Notes under the pieces: generated by a model | Databases searched by the model: none | Seen by the model: only the letters and a program-made list of their open reading frames with translations | What the model was told of the DNA's origin: nothing | Source: Exophiala sp. HKRS030 | Taxonomy: Eukaryota; Ascomycota; Eurotiomycetes; Chaetothyriales; Herpotrichiellaceae | Reading direction: 5' to 3' | Assembly: GCA_023897205.1 (NCBI GenBank) | Contig: JAHWDD010000010.1 | Coordinates: 62,001 to 126,000 of the forward strand | Length of the DNA: 64,000 nt | Translations under genes and position numbers: made by a program | Part shown: piece after piece, positions 22,231-32,799 of the stretch | Layout: every line of letters starts with the position of its first letter | How positions within the stretch are numbered: position 1 is the stretch's first letter

Positions 22231-23629
22231 AAACCCAGGACATGTCACGGCTCGTTTTTCCTGGCCAAGGGACGGATGGCATAGAGCAATGTTGGGGCAC
22301 ATGTCACGAAGGCCAGACATGCACTAGATAATGGACGTCAAGATCCGTAACAGGGAAGGTTCGAGGTTTGGGCTGTACCTTGTAAGATAGTCAACACGGA
22401 ATCGTCTTCGTACCTGGCATGGGAGATGCATTCGATAGTGCGTCCCCGCTTGAAGTGGCTTCTTCTTGTCGACTGTTTCTCTTCCCTCCGGATTCCCGAT
22501 GTCCGCTTGCCCTTGTCGATGGGGGGATCAGCAGTTTTCGGCGCTGGTGGACGATTTCTTTCTCGAGACCAGAAAAAGGGCACCGAGAAATGCTCACATC
22601 TTTGGGTCACTTATCCTGTCGTGTCACACACCCCACAGCCCAGAGACATGGTACGACAGGATCGCCGTGGAACGAGTGGCAGTGACGGTAATGATGGCGG
22701 GCATCCTCTTCTTCGCTGACGACTCAAGGGCCCATGTCGGTGCGTGGCCGTGCAGGATTAGATCGTATGCAGGCTGTGCGCGTGGAAGTGGGAGGCGGAG
22801 GAGAAAACGGCGAAACCGGAAAAAGGGGCGGGATCAGCGCAGTCAGCCTAGCGAGTCCTTCACCGCTTCTTCTCGACCTCATTCTCGATTTCCCTTCTCT
22901 ACAAGACATTCTAGAGACCAGCTACACCGATAGTCTCCCCAGTCTTGCCCTCTCCACCGTCCGTGGTCGTGGGATTCAGGTACGAAGCCGGGGTCCAGGG
23001 TGAGCCGGATGCACCATTTCTCTTGCCTGCATGACCTAGTCGGTAGTTGCACCATCAGGCCAGAACCCAGTGCGACACCGATATTCTGGTTCGGTCTGGT
23101 CAATCTGGTCGGTCGATGGCCTCGCACTGGGGAGGGGGCTTTGCATCCGACTTGTGCAGCACAGTGCAGCGAAAAAAAAAAGAAAACCACAACGCACTAA
23201 AATCCTCTGGTATACGCTTGAGGCCGCATCTGATGGAATGGCATCGCAACGCCACCAGAGTCACCGCATTTTTGACGGCTGACACTTTGTTGAGTCAAAG
23301 GAGACACAAAAGCTGATCTCCATAGCCGATAACTGTTTAGGGGTCAGCCATGTGTGAGACGGTATGATTTGTTTCATGTGATTCGACGGGTAGTCGCTAC
23401 ACGTCTGCACGCTTCACTTCTGGCTTTGTATACTTTTGCCAGGGAGAAAGACCTGGTCTTGAGTATCGTTTGGTGTTGCTTGGTTATATATCTCCCGTCC
23501 TTTGCCTATTGACTTCTTCTTCCATTTTCTGTTTGACTCTTTTCTCATAGGGATAGCTTTTACTCCCGACCAGGTTCATTCACCTTTGACAGCAAATCAA
23601 ACCACGAATCTCGATACAGAAAAAACATC

Positions 23630-23743
23630 ATGGAATTACCTGTCGACATGGGACGCGGCCACTACGACGTCACCGGAATCCTCAAACCCATGGGTCCCCA
23701 AAAGCCATCATCGCCAAAGTAACAAAAACCCAAGACATCTGAC
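23630..23743 (+). CDS. Possible 37-residue small protein
   Basis: ATG in a good context (AACATCATGG) opens a 37-codon frame starting MELPVDMGRGHYDVTGIL and ending TKTQDI. About 150 bp upstream lies a TATATATCTC element followed by a long pyrimidine-rich leader, as at real fungal promoters. There is no homologue I recognise. It could be a short gene, the first exon of a longer one, or chance. Confidence 0.25.
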
Positions 23744-25225
23744 CTCCATATCGGTGACTGGCTGCCTGCACTCAAAGTTCTGATCCTCCTCGTTACTGTC
23801 TATCGGTGACCTGTATCTTGTTACTCGGATACGCTCCTCGGACAGTAGTGCTTGGGACGAACTGGCTGTGGATGTGCACAAAGGATGGAATACCGAACCT
23901 CGATCGAGACCACCACGGGTACTGCAACAAAAAAAACCCCAATACCTTAGGTCATACATCCGTTGTCTAACTCGACTTGAATCTCACTCAACTTCTGACC
24001 ACCTCCTTCTGTTCTCTCATGCCGTCCTCCGCGACAAACGATCAAAAGCAACAACTCTCCTTCTTCTATTTCAGCAGAACTCGAGCTCTTCACCGCATCG
24101 AATCCTACCTTGTTTTCAACCTCCAGTCGGCCTGACGCTGTTTTTGATCGACACCGTCAAACCACTTTCTGGTCAAAAGGTCAGCAAGGGAATCCCCCCC
24201 CAGGCCTTGTGACCGGGCGTGTAAGATGGACAAAATACCACCTCGTATGACTTGTTGCTGCAACGAGCAAAGCGGCCGCCAACTTTTAGCAACCGACAGG
24301 ATGACTGCATGTAATGTACAACGCACTCGTTGCTTCAGTTTTGACGGCGTGTGTGGGGAGGGAGGAAATGACCAAAGGTAGTCCTTCGTAAGAGTTTACA
24401 TGCAGTAATACACTCATCTGCAATCAAAAGTTCTATATACCTTACCTAGGTAGCTTCACCTTTGAGGGGAAGAACAAACAGTCAATGGTACTTGACTATC
24501 CGTTTGATTGTTGTTTTGTTTTTTTCCTTCCCCCTTAGCTCAACCAGCTGAAACCCCGTGATGATGCTCATGATTTGAGAAAACTGCACTGCCCCGTCCG
24601 AGTGTTGGAGCTGATCAGGTCAGGTCAGGCCCATGTCAGGTCAATTACCTACCCAAGTAGTAACTAGGTTGTTAAACAAGGGTTAAGCTGGAGTTAGGGT
24701 GTGTGTGGTACCCATGTACCTATGTATGTATCTTTTACCTACCTACCCAAAGGACTGACGACTCCCCACCGTGAGAGTCATGTACGGCACTCCGTAAACC
24801 TCAGCCTCAAAATCCTCCAAGATACTAGCTACCGTAGAGACATGGCCCTCTCTATTTCCCACCAAAGAATATCATGTAAAGAAAGAACAGCTGTGGGGAA
24901 TCTCTTTTGAGCCGCTCCCACCCAACACTTGACATTGAACGGACTTGGCTGTATGTGACCGGATTGGTTCAAAATTCCCATCTCACAGAAGATCGATCTG
25001 GGGGGAGGGTCCCACTGGTGAGTAACTTGAGTAAGTTGATGCGCTTTGGAATGATTCTGTTTTGAAAGAAGAAAAATCGAATTGAATTCGCTATATGGGG
25101 TATCTTTTGGTCTATTTCTACACTTTTTTCATAACTTGGAAAAGAAAGAAAAAATGAAGAAGCAGAGAAGCAGTCAAAGGATGTTTTTGTGTTCGACAAA
25201 TGGGCGAGTCGTGAGTCGTGGCAAA

Positions 25226-26272
25226 TCACGACCTTTCCAACCTCGAAATCTCACTCCTCAAGACCGCAATCACACTCTCGGCGGCGGCCTCGATCTTGCC
25301 TCGTTCGAGGTTCGTCAGTTGTCCCAGTACCCAAGCACTCACGTCGTCCTTCTCGCGGGACCGAGGTCGCCCGATGCCGACGCCGAGTTTTATGAATCTG
25401 TCGCCCATGGACGGCAAGAGACCTGCCGACTTGAAAGACGACTGTATCGATTTGATCCCGTTGTGGCCCTTGGCACTGGTTTCGCCTCGACGGAGTTTGA
25501 TGGTCCCGATGGAAGATTCGAGCTCGTCGTGCAACACCACGAGTGCGGTGAGGATGTCGGGCGACGCGCCTGCATTCAGGCCGTTGAATTGTTTCCATGC
25601 CTTGAGTGTGCCGGTCCCCGAAACATTCATCATGCTTGCGCTCTGCCATAGTGTATATTCTGGAACGCCCCGGTCGGAACCCAGACTGACACTGCCCGTC
25701 CCCAAAACCTTGCTCCGTGACAAAGGTGGCAGGGACATGTGTGTGGACAGGCTCTTGAGGACGAGGTGCCCGGCCGAGTGTCGGGTGGTGTGGTACGGTG
25801 GGGGGTTGCCGATGGATGCGATCAGCAATCGAACCTGTCGAGCTGGTGGCGGGGCCATTGTGGAATGGATGTCTTTCGGGCGGCGGATGCGTAGAGGAGG
25901 CGGGATGATCGGCGAGTCACCGATGGCGGCGGCGTGGTCTGCCTTTGGAGCGCTCGAGGAGGGAGGAGTGGGGGTTGTGTTGGTGGTGACGGTAGCAATC
26001 GACGTTATCGGTGTTTCGACCGGTCTACGTTTGACATGTTGGCGTTGCGGTTGGGGGTTTGCGATGAGCACGGGAGCAGGTTTGGGGACAAAGTGATCGT
26101 GATCGTCAACTGGCTCGGCCCAGGTAAGATCGTCGTCGGCGTCGTGGTATTGTACAAAGGTATCGCGGGAGATGACTTCGCTCCGACTGCGCTGGTGCGA
26201 TTTCGCTGGATGGGAGTTAGTCATGGCTGCGGGAAAGCCGACGCCGAGTAGTGAAACTGTCGTGAGTGCCAC
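25226..26272 (-). CDS. PTH1: Peptidyl-tRNA hydrolase (bacterial-type Pth1)
   Basis: Cleaves peptidyl-tRNA released from stalled ribosomes, probably in mitochondria. The Pth domain fills residues ~122-348: VRLLIASIGNPPPYHTTRHS (the GLGNPG-type start with catalytic His), QSASMMNVSGTG (the Asn-containing MNxSG motif), LVVLHDELESSIGTIKLRRG (catalytic Asp), KGHNGIKSI and KLGVGIGRPR. The ~120-residue N-terminal extension is low in complexity (Pro/Ser/Thr-rich), longer than usual. The first ATG gives MALTTVSLLGVGF; a second at MTNSHPAKSH, 16 residues on, is an alternative start. Single exon. It is transcribed in the same direction as the PTH11-like gene upstream. Confidence 0.92.
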   Translation of the reverse strand: MALTTVSLLGVGFPAAMTNSHPAKSHQRSRSEVISRDTFVQYHDADDDLTWAEPVDDHDHFVPKPAPVLIANPQPQRQHVKRRPVETPITSIATVTTNTTPTPPSSSAPKADHAAAIGDSPIIPPPLRIRRPKDIHSTMAPPPARQVRLLIASIGNPPPYHTTRHSAGHLVLKSLSTHMSLPPLSRSKVLGTGSVSLGSDRGVPEYTLWQSASMMNVSGTGTLKAWKQFNGLNAGASPDILTALVVLHDELESSIGTIKLRRGETSAKGHNGIKSIQSSFKSAGLLPSMGDRFIKLGVGIGRPRSREKDDVSAWVLGQLTNLERGKIEAAAESVIAVLRSEISRLERS

Positions 26273-26585
26273 TTACCTCTCGAAAAGTATAAAAAGAGTG
26301 ACAAGGAGTTGGGCCTTTTGTATCTGGATAGAAAATGACCGTCTTTGGGCTGAACAATGGAATTCGTCAAAAAGTTGACAAAGCCCGAGTGCTGAACAAT
26401 CCAAAAGCCCTTCGAGTCATTTTCTGACCTGCGTCACTATGCCGTTTTCGGTGGGGGTGCTGCCACGTGACCCGATGAGTACCAGTCATTCCGAATAAGA
26501 CAATGGATGGCCTTGCTTTTCCCCGGGTATGCTGTCGATCGAACAGGTTACATCTGTCTTCTGAAAAAGAACCTCACAGCTATCC
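26273..26585. other. Intergenic, PTH1 promoter region
   Basis: About 310 bp between two minus-strand genes. No gene or clear element seen. Confidence 0.5.
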
Positions 26586-27928
26586 TCAGCCATCGTATCG
26601 CCGTTGCGTCACATCCAACTTGGCGATTTCACCGTCAATTTCATCGTCGTCCAGAGGATATAAACGATCCAAGGCCCAATCAGTTCCCGGATCGCGAGTC
26701 GATTTCGTGTTTGGTTGAATGATACCATCGCTACTGGATGGAGCCGACTTTTCGGCATCCACCTCTTTGTCTCTCGCAGATGCGTCACTCTCCGAGGCTC
26801 TGGTTGTTGTCGTTGTAGTCGCATCTCGGTTGCTGTGGGCAGCATGTTTCTTTTGAAAGAGCGACGGCGTCCAGGAGATCTTTCTCGAACTTACTTCCTG
26901 AGCGTTGGACTGTCTTGAGCGAAGCTGAGTCGTCAAGGGAATTCCTCCCAAACTCTGTCCGTCCAACCTCGACGGTGCACCCTCTTGCATGCGATTTGCG
27001 GTGGAGTCGCCCAAGAACGACCTGAGATGGAACACCCTCCGAATCAACGCCCAGCTGTAAGGCATGTTGCTGACAATCATGGCCGTGCTCGCCTCCCGAC
27101 AGTACCAATAAACCCACTCGGAGCTGTAGGGGTGTTTGAAGCTGGCCACTTTGCTCAAGATGGCGCAGATCATGGTGAAGATGCCCAAACTGAACGGGAA
27201 AACCAGGAGGAGTTTGCGCTTGGATTCGAGGTGTGAAGTCAAGAACAGAGGTAGAGGGATGGAGAGGATCAGGATGTCGCTGGTCAAATTGAACGTCAGG
27301 TTCATGATGAGGTGGTGCAGCGCGGTCGTGCATTGGGTGTTGTCGGTCGGGGTTTTCCAGTAATCGTGAAACGGTCGACACCAGACGCCAAAGTAGCAGA
27401 CTTCCATGACGATGTAAGTCAGGACAACATATGCGGCGGCGCACTTGACGACGAGAGCTTGCTTCAAGTTCTGCGTGATTCTCCAGTACAGAAGCAACAG
27501 ACAGATCTTGGTGCCCCACTGGACGGCGCACATGCATTGCTCCACGAGAAGGACCGTCTTTGCGCCCCATGTCCTCGTGTGTATCTCGTGAGGGGTCAGT
27601 TCAACTGGATGAGCGGGATCGATTAGATTAGTCGAGACTGTCAGGTCGATGTTGAGGAACACAATGAGAACGGTGTAGAGGCATGTCAAAAACACCATCA
27701 AAAAGTCCTCGATTTGAAGGCGAAGGACCGACTTGAAATGTAATAACCTCGCGACACTATTTAGTGACAACGAAAAGTCAGCGATCAGATTACCCATACA
27801 GTAGGTGACGGGAAGTTGATCGAGAAGGACACAGAGAGAGAGGGAGAGGGAGACACATACAGTCGCGCAATGATGGTACAGATCGTGAACGAGTACCATA
27901 TCCATGATTCGACGCGAAAAGCCGTCAT
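26586..27928 (-). CDS. PTH11-like integral membrane protein (fungal rhodopsin-fold domain)
   Basis: Seven-span membrane protein of the fungal 'Rhodopsin domain' family (PTH11/SAT20-like). Some members are surface sensors; the role of this one is unknown. The frame is open from 27905, but the correct start is an upstream exon: 27928-27861 (MTAFRVESWIWYSFTICTII) joined to 27756-26586 across a GTATGT...TAG intron, giving IIARL-VARLLHFKSVLRLQ. Family hallmarks are LQIEDFLMVF, NLTFNLTSDILILSIPLPL (the NxxxD/DxxxxxxP helix) and SSEWVYWYCREASTAMIVSN. The cytoplasmic tail (~120 residues) is Ser/Arg-rich and ends with acidic runs. Predicted length is 412 residues. Confidence 0.88.
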
Positions 27929-28403
27929 GGTAATTCTTGATCTGGAGGGGACCCTGTCGTCGTCGTCGTCGCGAAGAGTTTTGGTTTAATGATGATCAAT
28001 AAGTGAACGCCGCCGAGTCAGCAATCGTATCTGTTGGTGACGTAGGAGGGTGTTTTGTCGCAAAGATATCGCTCTGTGTGGCATGACTAGGTAGATATCT
28101 AGGTTCGCTCGAGGCACGTAACGAGTAGTAGTAAGGCGGTCAAGGTCGAGTCGGCGAGTTATTGTGTGTCTGTATGGTGACACTCGTTTGACACCAGGGT
28201 TTATGTTGGTCGGTGTGTTAATAACTACTCCTCAGGTGTGGAAAAAGGCTTGCTTGAGTGTGAAGTGAGAATCAAGAAAATAATGTAGTTACAAGATCTC
28301 AACCCATGGTAATAAAAGGAATTAACCGAAATCTCGAAGAGGGAAGGAATAAGTAAGGGTAAGTAAAGGTGTAGTGATGTTTACGGCTCTCATTCTTCTC
28401 TCG
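27929..28403. other. Intergenic, upstream of the PTH11-like gene
   Basis: About 475 bp with a CGTCGTCGTCG run at 27956-27970. No gene seen. Confidence 0.45.
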
Positions 28404-28756
28404 TCAGTGCGCCCTTCTCTTGGGGGGGACGGCAGAGGTGGGAGTGGGTGCGTTGTTGGTGGGTTTATCGCTTAAATCACTAGCCTCGAAGAGACCGAGG
28501 AATGAGGGTTGCATGAAATCGCGATGATCACTTGGTATTATTAGTGAAAGTAACTCTGGTAGAACGGCGGAACCCGAGCTGATACCATGGAGTCCTGTAC
28601 TGTAGGAGATCTTCTTCATTATCAGTAATACCCTGGTCACGGTCACTGTGCTTTGGCATCATTGCAATCTTGCTTATTCTTACCAGGTACTCCCTGCCCG
28701 TATGCTGAGTTGCTTTCCGAGGCCGCAATGGCGACGAGTATGATCGAGGCATTCAT
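28404..28756 (-). CDS. Possible small two-exon protein, unrecognised
   Basis: Hypothetical model: exon 28756-28684 begins MNASIILVAIAASESNSAYG and ends at a GTAAGA donor. Joining it to an acceptor at 28595 (TACAG) in matching phase gives GQGVP-G-LHGISSGS, then LGLFEASDLSDKPTNN and a Pro/Thr-rich basic end (PPKRRAH). The product is 87 residues; the hydrophobic N-terminus might be a signal peptide. No family recognised. The segment may also be the 3' end of a longer gene, since the frame is open a few codons upstream of the ATG after a TCTAG. Confidence 0.3.
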
Positions 28757-29721
28757 TAGGGTGGCCTAGAAGACGCCACGAAACTTCCATTAGATCGAAT
28801 CTTAGGTGAAGGCATCGCACTTCACGGATGAGGCGCCTGGGCTGTTTTTCACAGTCGAGTTATTCTACAAAGGTGCGTTTGGAATAGTACATTGTTACCT
28901 ATGTAAGAATCCCTCACGACAATGGACATTGTGATAAGAGAGACTTCTCAGTCAGCTTGAACACAGTAGTGCTACGTACTCGTACAAAGTGACCTACTCC
29001 GTAGGTAAATCCCCTAGATACCTAGACACTGTAGGGATCCAGGTAGTAAACCTGCCTAGACGTGATTGGCACCCATTGCCCCGGGTCTTCAGCGAGGTGT
29101 TGGCTTTGATTAGCTCCAACTCACTTACCTCTAGCCCTCCGTAATAGGGAACACCCAATTGACGAAACGTATTCTCTGGTAGACACGCCTCAAGGTATAC
29201 TCTATATAAACGGATACTTAGTACCTGATGTGTAGGAACCTGAGGTAGTAAGCCCCGTTGTTGAACATCTCGATTCAACGACAGTCAGCTTACTTGCTCA
29301 TTCAGTCACGTTCTCATGACTGCTTTTTCGTTATACCATGTTTTTGTTATCATGTATATATATATATATATATGCCTATTATGTAGCCATAATTACCTAC
29401 CTCAATATATCCAGCCGTATTCGCATTTCCAAATGAATGGAAGGGTATCGTAAAGAATCCAAAATAGTTGTGTCTCTGTGTGTGTTCATCAAATCCCGGG
29501 CCATGTCGTAAAACTTTTGGCCTGCCCAAATATATTTCCCAGCTTTTGCTCAATGCAACCATCATCATACCAGACAGAGAATGGTCTGGTGGAAATCCTT
29601 GGTCTTGGTGTTGCCGCGAATGAATGTCCCGTCATGTCCCAAAGATCGGGTATGAAAACGTGCCGTGCGCCTGTGTAGAAATGCCAAAAAATAATTGCAA
29701 TTTTGTTTTTCTTTTGTTCCT
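28757..29721. other. Intergenic with microsatellite
   Basis: About 1 kb, AT-rich, with many CCTAGG/TACCTA words, one exact TACTCCGTA (28995) and an (AT)n run at ~29353-29373. No gene supported. Confidence 0.45.
29353..29373. repeat. (AT)n microsatellite
   Basis: A run of about ten TA dinucleotides, the longest perfect dinucleotide repeat noticed in the window. Confidence 0.8.
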
Positions 29722-32700
29722 TCAACCGGTCGAACTTCTCAGCTTCTTATTCGCACTCCCTTGCATCTTGCGCATCGCCTCACGATGGAGGTCCTGCATC
29801 TCGGGACGCCTCATCATCTGGTCCATCGCCAACTGTCTCCGTTGCTCCTCGCTGCGTTGGTACTCCTCGAATCGCCGTTGGTTCTCTAACTGCGATCTCA
29901 ACCGTGCCCGGCCGTGTTCCGCCACAGAAGCCTCGAGACCGTCACGAGATGCATGTTGCTGTTGCGTCAATCGCCAGTCTGCGAGCAGCGATTCTCGTTT
30001 CTGGGCTTCTTTCCTGACGTCCCGCTGTGAAGGCTGGTGGGAATCGTAGCTGTCCATTCGGGTACCGGAAGGACGTTCAGCCCTTTGGTACTGTTGACTC
30101 TGTAGTCTCTGGAGTTGTGCCACATCGTATGGAGTTCCGCCCTGTGGGCGCGGTGTATCGTGGGCCGAATACGGCGTGCGATTGCCCGAACCAAAACTGG
30201 TCGCAGAATCTCGGCGTGTGGGCATCATGTACGGTGATCCTGCACTTGAGCGACGGCCGGTAGGCGCCGGTACACCAAATTCGCTCGGAATGTTTTCCAT
30301 GATGGGCATGGTGGCGAGAGAGGTAGACGCAGTAGGGTTGAAACTACCTCGACTTACTCGTTTGCTGGGAGCTTTGAGCGATTGCATCGAGGTTGTCCGC
30401 GAGGGTGCCTTCGTGGCACTTGGTCGCCATTGTTGATCGGAAAGGGCTCTTTGAGGAGTCGGTGGGTGAGACGCAACACCTACACCGGCGCGACTGGTAC
30501 GAACTGTCTCTACTTGCGCCGTATGAACTGGACCTTGTGTAACCAGGGCTTGTGTCTGTGGATCAGTCGCCACTCGTGCAATATATGTCGGGGAATCCTC
30601 TGGCCCATCGTCCCCTTTGATCGATTCTGGCTCGTCGTAGATAGGTGCTTCTGCAGACGTAATATGCTTTGCCCATTCGTTCGTTCGGTGTGACAAGACC
30701 ACCGTCGACGTTTGGCTTGGTACTTGAGCCAAAGCAACCCTGGTAAGTGACTCAGCGGTTGAATCGGTTCCTTCAGACGCTTGGGATTCTGGGACTCTAT
30801 CATCGCCTCTGGTGTCCCCAACTACTGCCGTCGCACTGGCAGCAATGGTGCGTATTTGGGCAGCAGTGGGCCTTGATGTGTGGTTCAAAGCTCCATCTTT
30901 ACCGTCTGACGATGTGCTTTCTGCGTGGCCAAAGCCCGTGGTCGAGCCTGACAGCATGTCCGAGAACTCAGCGCCCTCAGTAAAGACCGGTGAGATGATA
31001 ATCTGTGGGCATCCCCCTGTCTTATTCCTTGCATCAGCATCAAGCGAGTCCACGTCAAGCTCCTCGTTGTCTCCGTCCAAAGTCGCTGCGGCCGAAGATG
31101 CTCTGCTTTGCGGCCTTTCAAGGTCGACAAGATGGTCCTTGGAATGCGCAGCGAGCGGCACATATCCCGAAGTCAAACGTTTTGTAAGCCCGGAACTCGG
31201 TCGTCTCTTGGGCTTCGAGAGCTCAATACCACTGTCTGATTTACTAAGGGCCAAGCTATCGTCGTCGCCTGCGGTCAGTGGGCTTAAGGTGCTAGAGGAT
31301 GCAGACAGATCGCCACTCTGTTTGTGTTCATCCGCAGCCTGGCCGTCTTCGAGAGCTTGAAGAGCCTTCTGGCGTTCATTCAACGCCACCTCCTCGTCGT
31401 TTTCATCCGCCTCTGGTATCACCTCCACAGTAACAGAGCTTTGACGTTTATTTTTTGAGCCGTAACAAGATTGAATCCTTCGAGAGCCGTATGTATCCAT
31501 TTCGAGCTCTTCTGTAGAAGCCGACGGGGTTGGAGGCTGAAATGCAACAACAGAAACCGTAGAGTAGCGTTTGTGGGTATGTGCATCCTGCCATAGAACC
31601 GTATTGCGCTTGCTGTTGAGTCTGTCGCCATACTGTTTCTCCCAAGCTGACTTTTCCCGTTCGTTCCGACGTTCGAGATGTCGTCCCAATGCGGCTTCAA
31701 TGGCCTGCTTCTGTCCTTCGTCTTCCTGCTGCACTGCATCTTCCTTGCGCTGCTTTGACCTGATGATTTTCCACAATTTTATCTGTGATAGCAGACCGAT
31801 GATGGTGCCGATGACGATGATTGCAATCTCGACTTTCATGCCTCGTGTCAGTGGGTAAGTGTCGGTGTTGAGTGGGAAGAGTTCGTCATTGAGATCCCAT
31901 ATGTAGAACCAGAACTCCTTCATTCCAGCCCTGATGAAGCAGTCAAGCCCGAGTACGAATGCGGTTGCGCCGCCAAAAGCTGTCGACCCGATCAAAGCAT
32001 AAGGTCTAGTGTAGCTTGTCCAAGACAGTGACCATGCTACCAAACTGAAAACGCCAATGAATGCACCTTTCCCGCCAGGGCTGGTGACGAGCCCTCCTGG
32101 TTTGAGGACGAGCAGCCACATACTAAAGCAGAAGCCGCCCAAGAGACAGCCAAATCCTTCTGTGAATTCCTTGAATATTAGTGCCCCGCCACCAAAGACT
32201 GCGCCGGTCATGAAGATCGCCACGAAAAAACCCCCTTGAACCGCATCACTGACAGGAGTACTCATGACAAAGTCGACCAAGGCCGTAGTCGCTATACTGG
32301 CCAGGAACCCGCATGACAGGAAAATCTGAATCGATCTGCTCTTGACTCCGATGAGCGCATATATGCCACCCAATACGATCAGAAAGACGCCGGCAATGCC
32401 GAATGCGGGTGTGATTCTAGGCCGAAGGGGCAGGTCATCGTTCGCTTTGGTTTTGGAACTGGCCGTAGAATTCGCCGGGGACGTAGCAGCTGTGGGTATG
32501 GCAGAAATTGTTGTGGACGTATGGCTCGCGACTGTTGAGTTGGAAGTGAAGCCGGTCATTAAGGGTTGTGTTGAGGTAGTGTTCGAGCTCCCCTCGGTCG
32601 TTAAGGCGAGCGATGCTGGAAGGCTGCTCTGCGAGGCTGAAGCAACTGTAGGGGAGCTCGGAGCATCTGTGGTCAGAGTTGGCAATGCCCCATTTGCTGT

Positions 32701-32799
32701 GTCTTGTCGCTCTTGCAGACCTGAGTGATCTAGACCTGCAGTGACCAGCGGTAACGTCCAGCTCAACAGTGTGAGGATGAGGATGTGAAAAGACCGCAT
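29722..32799 (-). CDS. Large multi-span membrane protein with DUF4203 (TMEM198-like) domain
   Basis: Single exon, 1025 residues. It starts with a signal peptide (MRSFHILILTLLSWTLPLVT), then a Ser/Thr-rich, probably glycosylated segment to ~120. A block of about seven hydrophobic spans follows at ~130-335: IAGVFLIVLGGIYALIGV, GGFFVAIFMTGAVFGGGALI, SLVAWSLSWTSYTRPYALIG, GGATAFVLGLDCFIRAG and KVEIAIIVIGTIIGLLSQI. The spacing and the Gly-rich spans fit the DUF4203 family; its function in fungi is not established. The long C-terminal part (~340-1025) is cytoplasmic by prediction: acidic and Ser-rich, ending in a Gln/Arg/Glu coiled-coil region (RLRSQLENQRRFEEYQRSEE). Confidence 0.82.
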   Translation of the reverse strand: MRSFHILILTLLSWTLPLVTAGLDHSGLQERQDTANGALPTLTTDAPSSPTVASASQSSLPASLALTTEGSSNTTSTQPLMTGFTSNSTVASHTSTTISAIPTAATSPANSTASSKTKANDDLPLRPRITPAFGIAGVFLIVLGGIYALIGVKSRSIQIFLSCGFLASIATTALVDFVMSTPVSDAVQGGFFVAIFMTGAVFGGGALIFKEFTEGFGCLLGGFCFSMWLLVLKPGGLVTSPGGKGAFIGVFSLVAWSLSWTSYTRPYALIGSTAFGGATAFVLGLDCFIRAGMKEFWFYIWDLNDELFPLNTDTYPLTRGMKVEIAIIVIGTIIGLLSQIKLWKIIRSKQRKEDAVQQEDEGQKQAIEAALGRHLERRNEREKSAWEKQYGDRLNSKRNTVLWQDAHTHKRYSTVSVVAFQPPTPSASTEELEMDTYGSRRIQSCYGSKNKRQSSVTVEVIPEADENDEEVALNERQKALQALEDGQAADEHKQSGDLSASSSTLSPLTAGDDDSLALSKSDSGIELSKPKRRPSSGLTKRLTSGYVPLAAHSKDHLVDLERPQSRASSAAATLDGDNEELDVDSLDADARNKTGGCPQIIISPVFTEGAEFSDMLSGSTTGFGHAESTSSDGKDGALNHTSRPTAAQIRTIAASATAVVGDTRGDDRVPESQASEGTDSTAESLTRVALAQVPSQTSTVVLSHRTNEWAKHITSAEAPIYDEPESIKGDDGPEDSPTYIARVATDPQTQALVTQGPVHTAQVETVRTSRAGVGVASHPPTPQRALSDQQWRPSATKAPSRTTSMQSLKAPSKRVSRGSFNPTASTSLATMPIMENIPSEFGVPAPTGRRSSAGSPYMMPTRRDSATSFGSGNRTPYSAHDTPRPQGGTPYDVAQLQRLQSQQYQRAERPSGTRMDSYDSHQPSQRDVRKEAQKRESLLADWRLTQQQHASRDGLEASVAEHGRARLRSQLENQRRFEEYQRSEEQRRQLAMDQMMRRPEMQDLHREAMRKMQGSANKKLRSSTG

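Larger units (their letters stand above)
20944..25225. other. Long stretch without a confident gene
   Basis: About 4.3 kb between MTQ1 and PTH1, both on the minus strand. One exon-like minus-strand segment (~22230-21905) and one short plus-strand frame (23630-23743) are listed separately. Other noticed items are AGGTCAGGTCAGG-type short repeats near 24618-24645 and repeated TACCTA/CCTAGG motifs at 24440-24745. I see no transposon ends or RNA gene. Confidence 0.4.

Noticed and set aside
26785..27570. 261-codon minus-strand frame within the PTH11-like gene
   Set aside because: Same strand but wrong frame; the true frame carries the membrane spans and family motifs.
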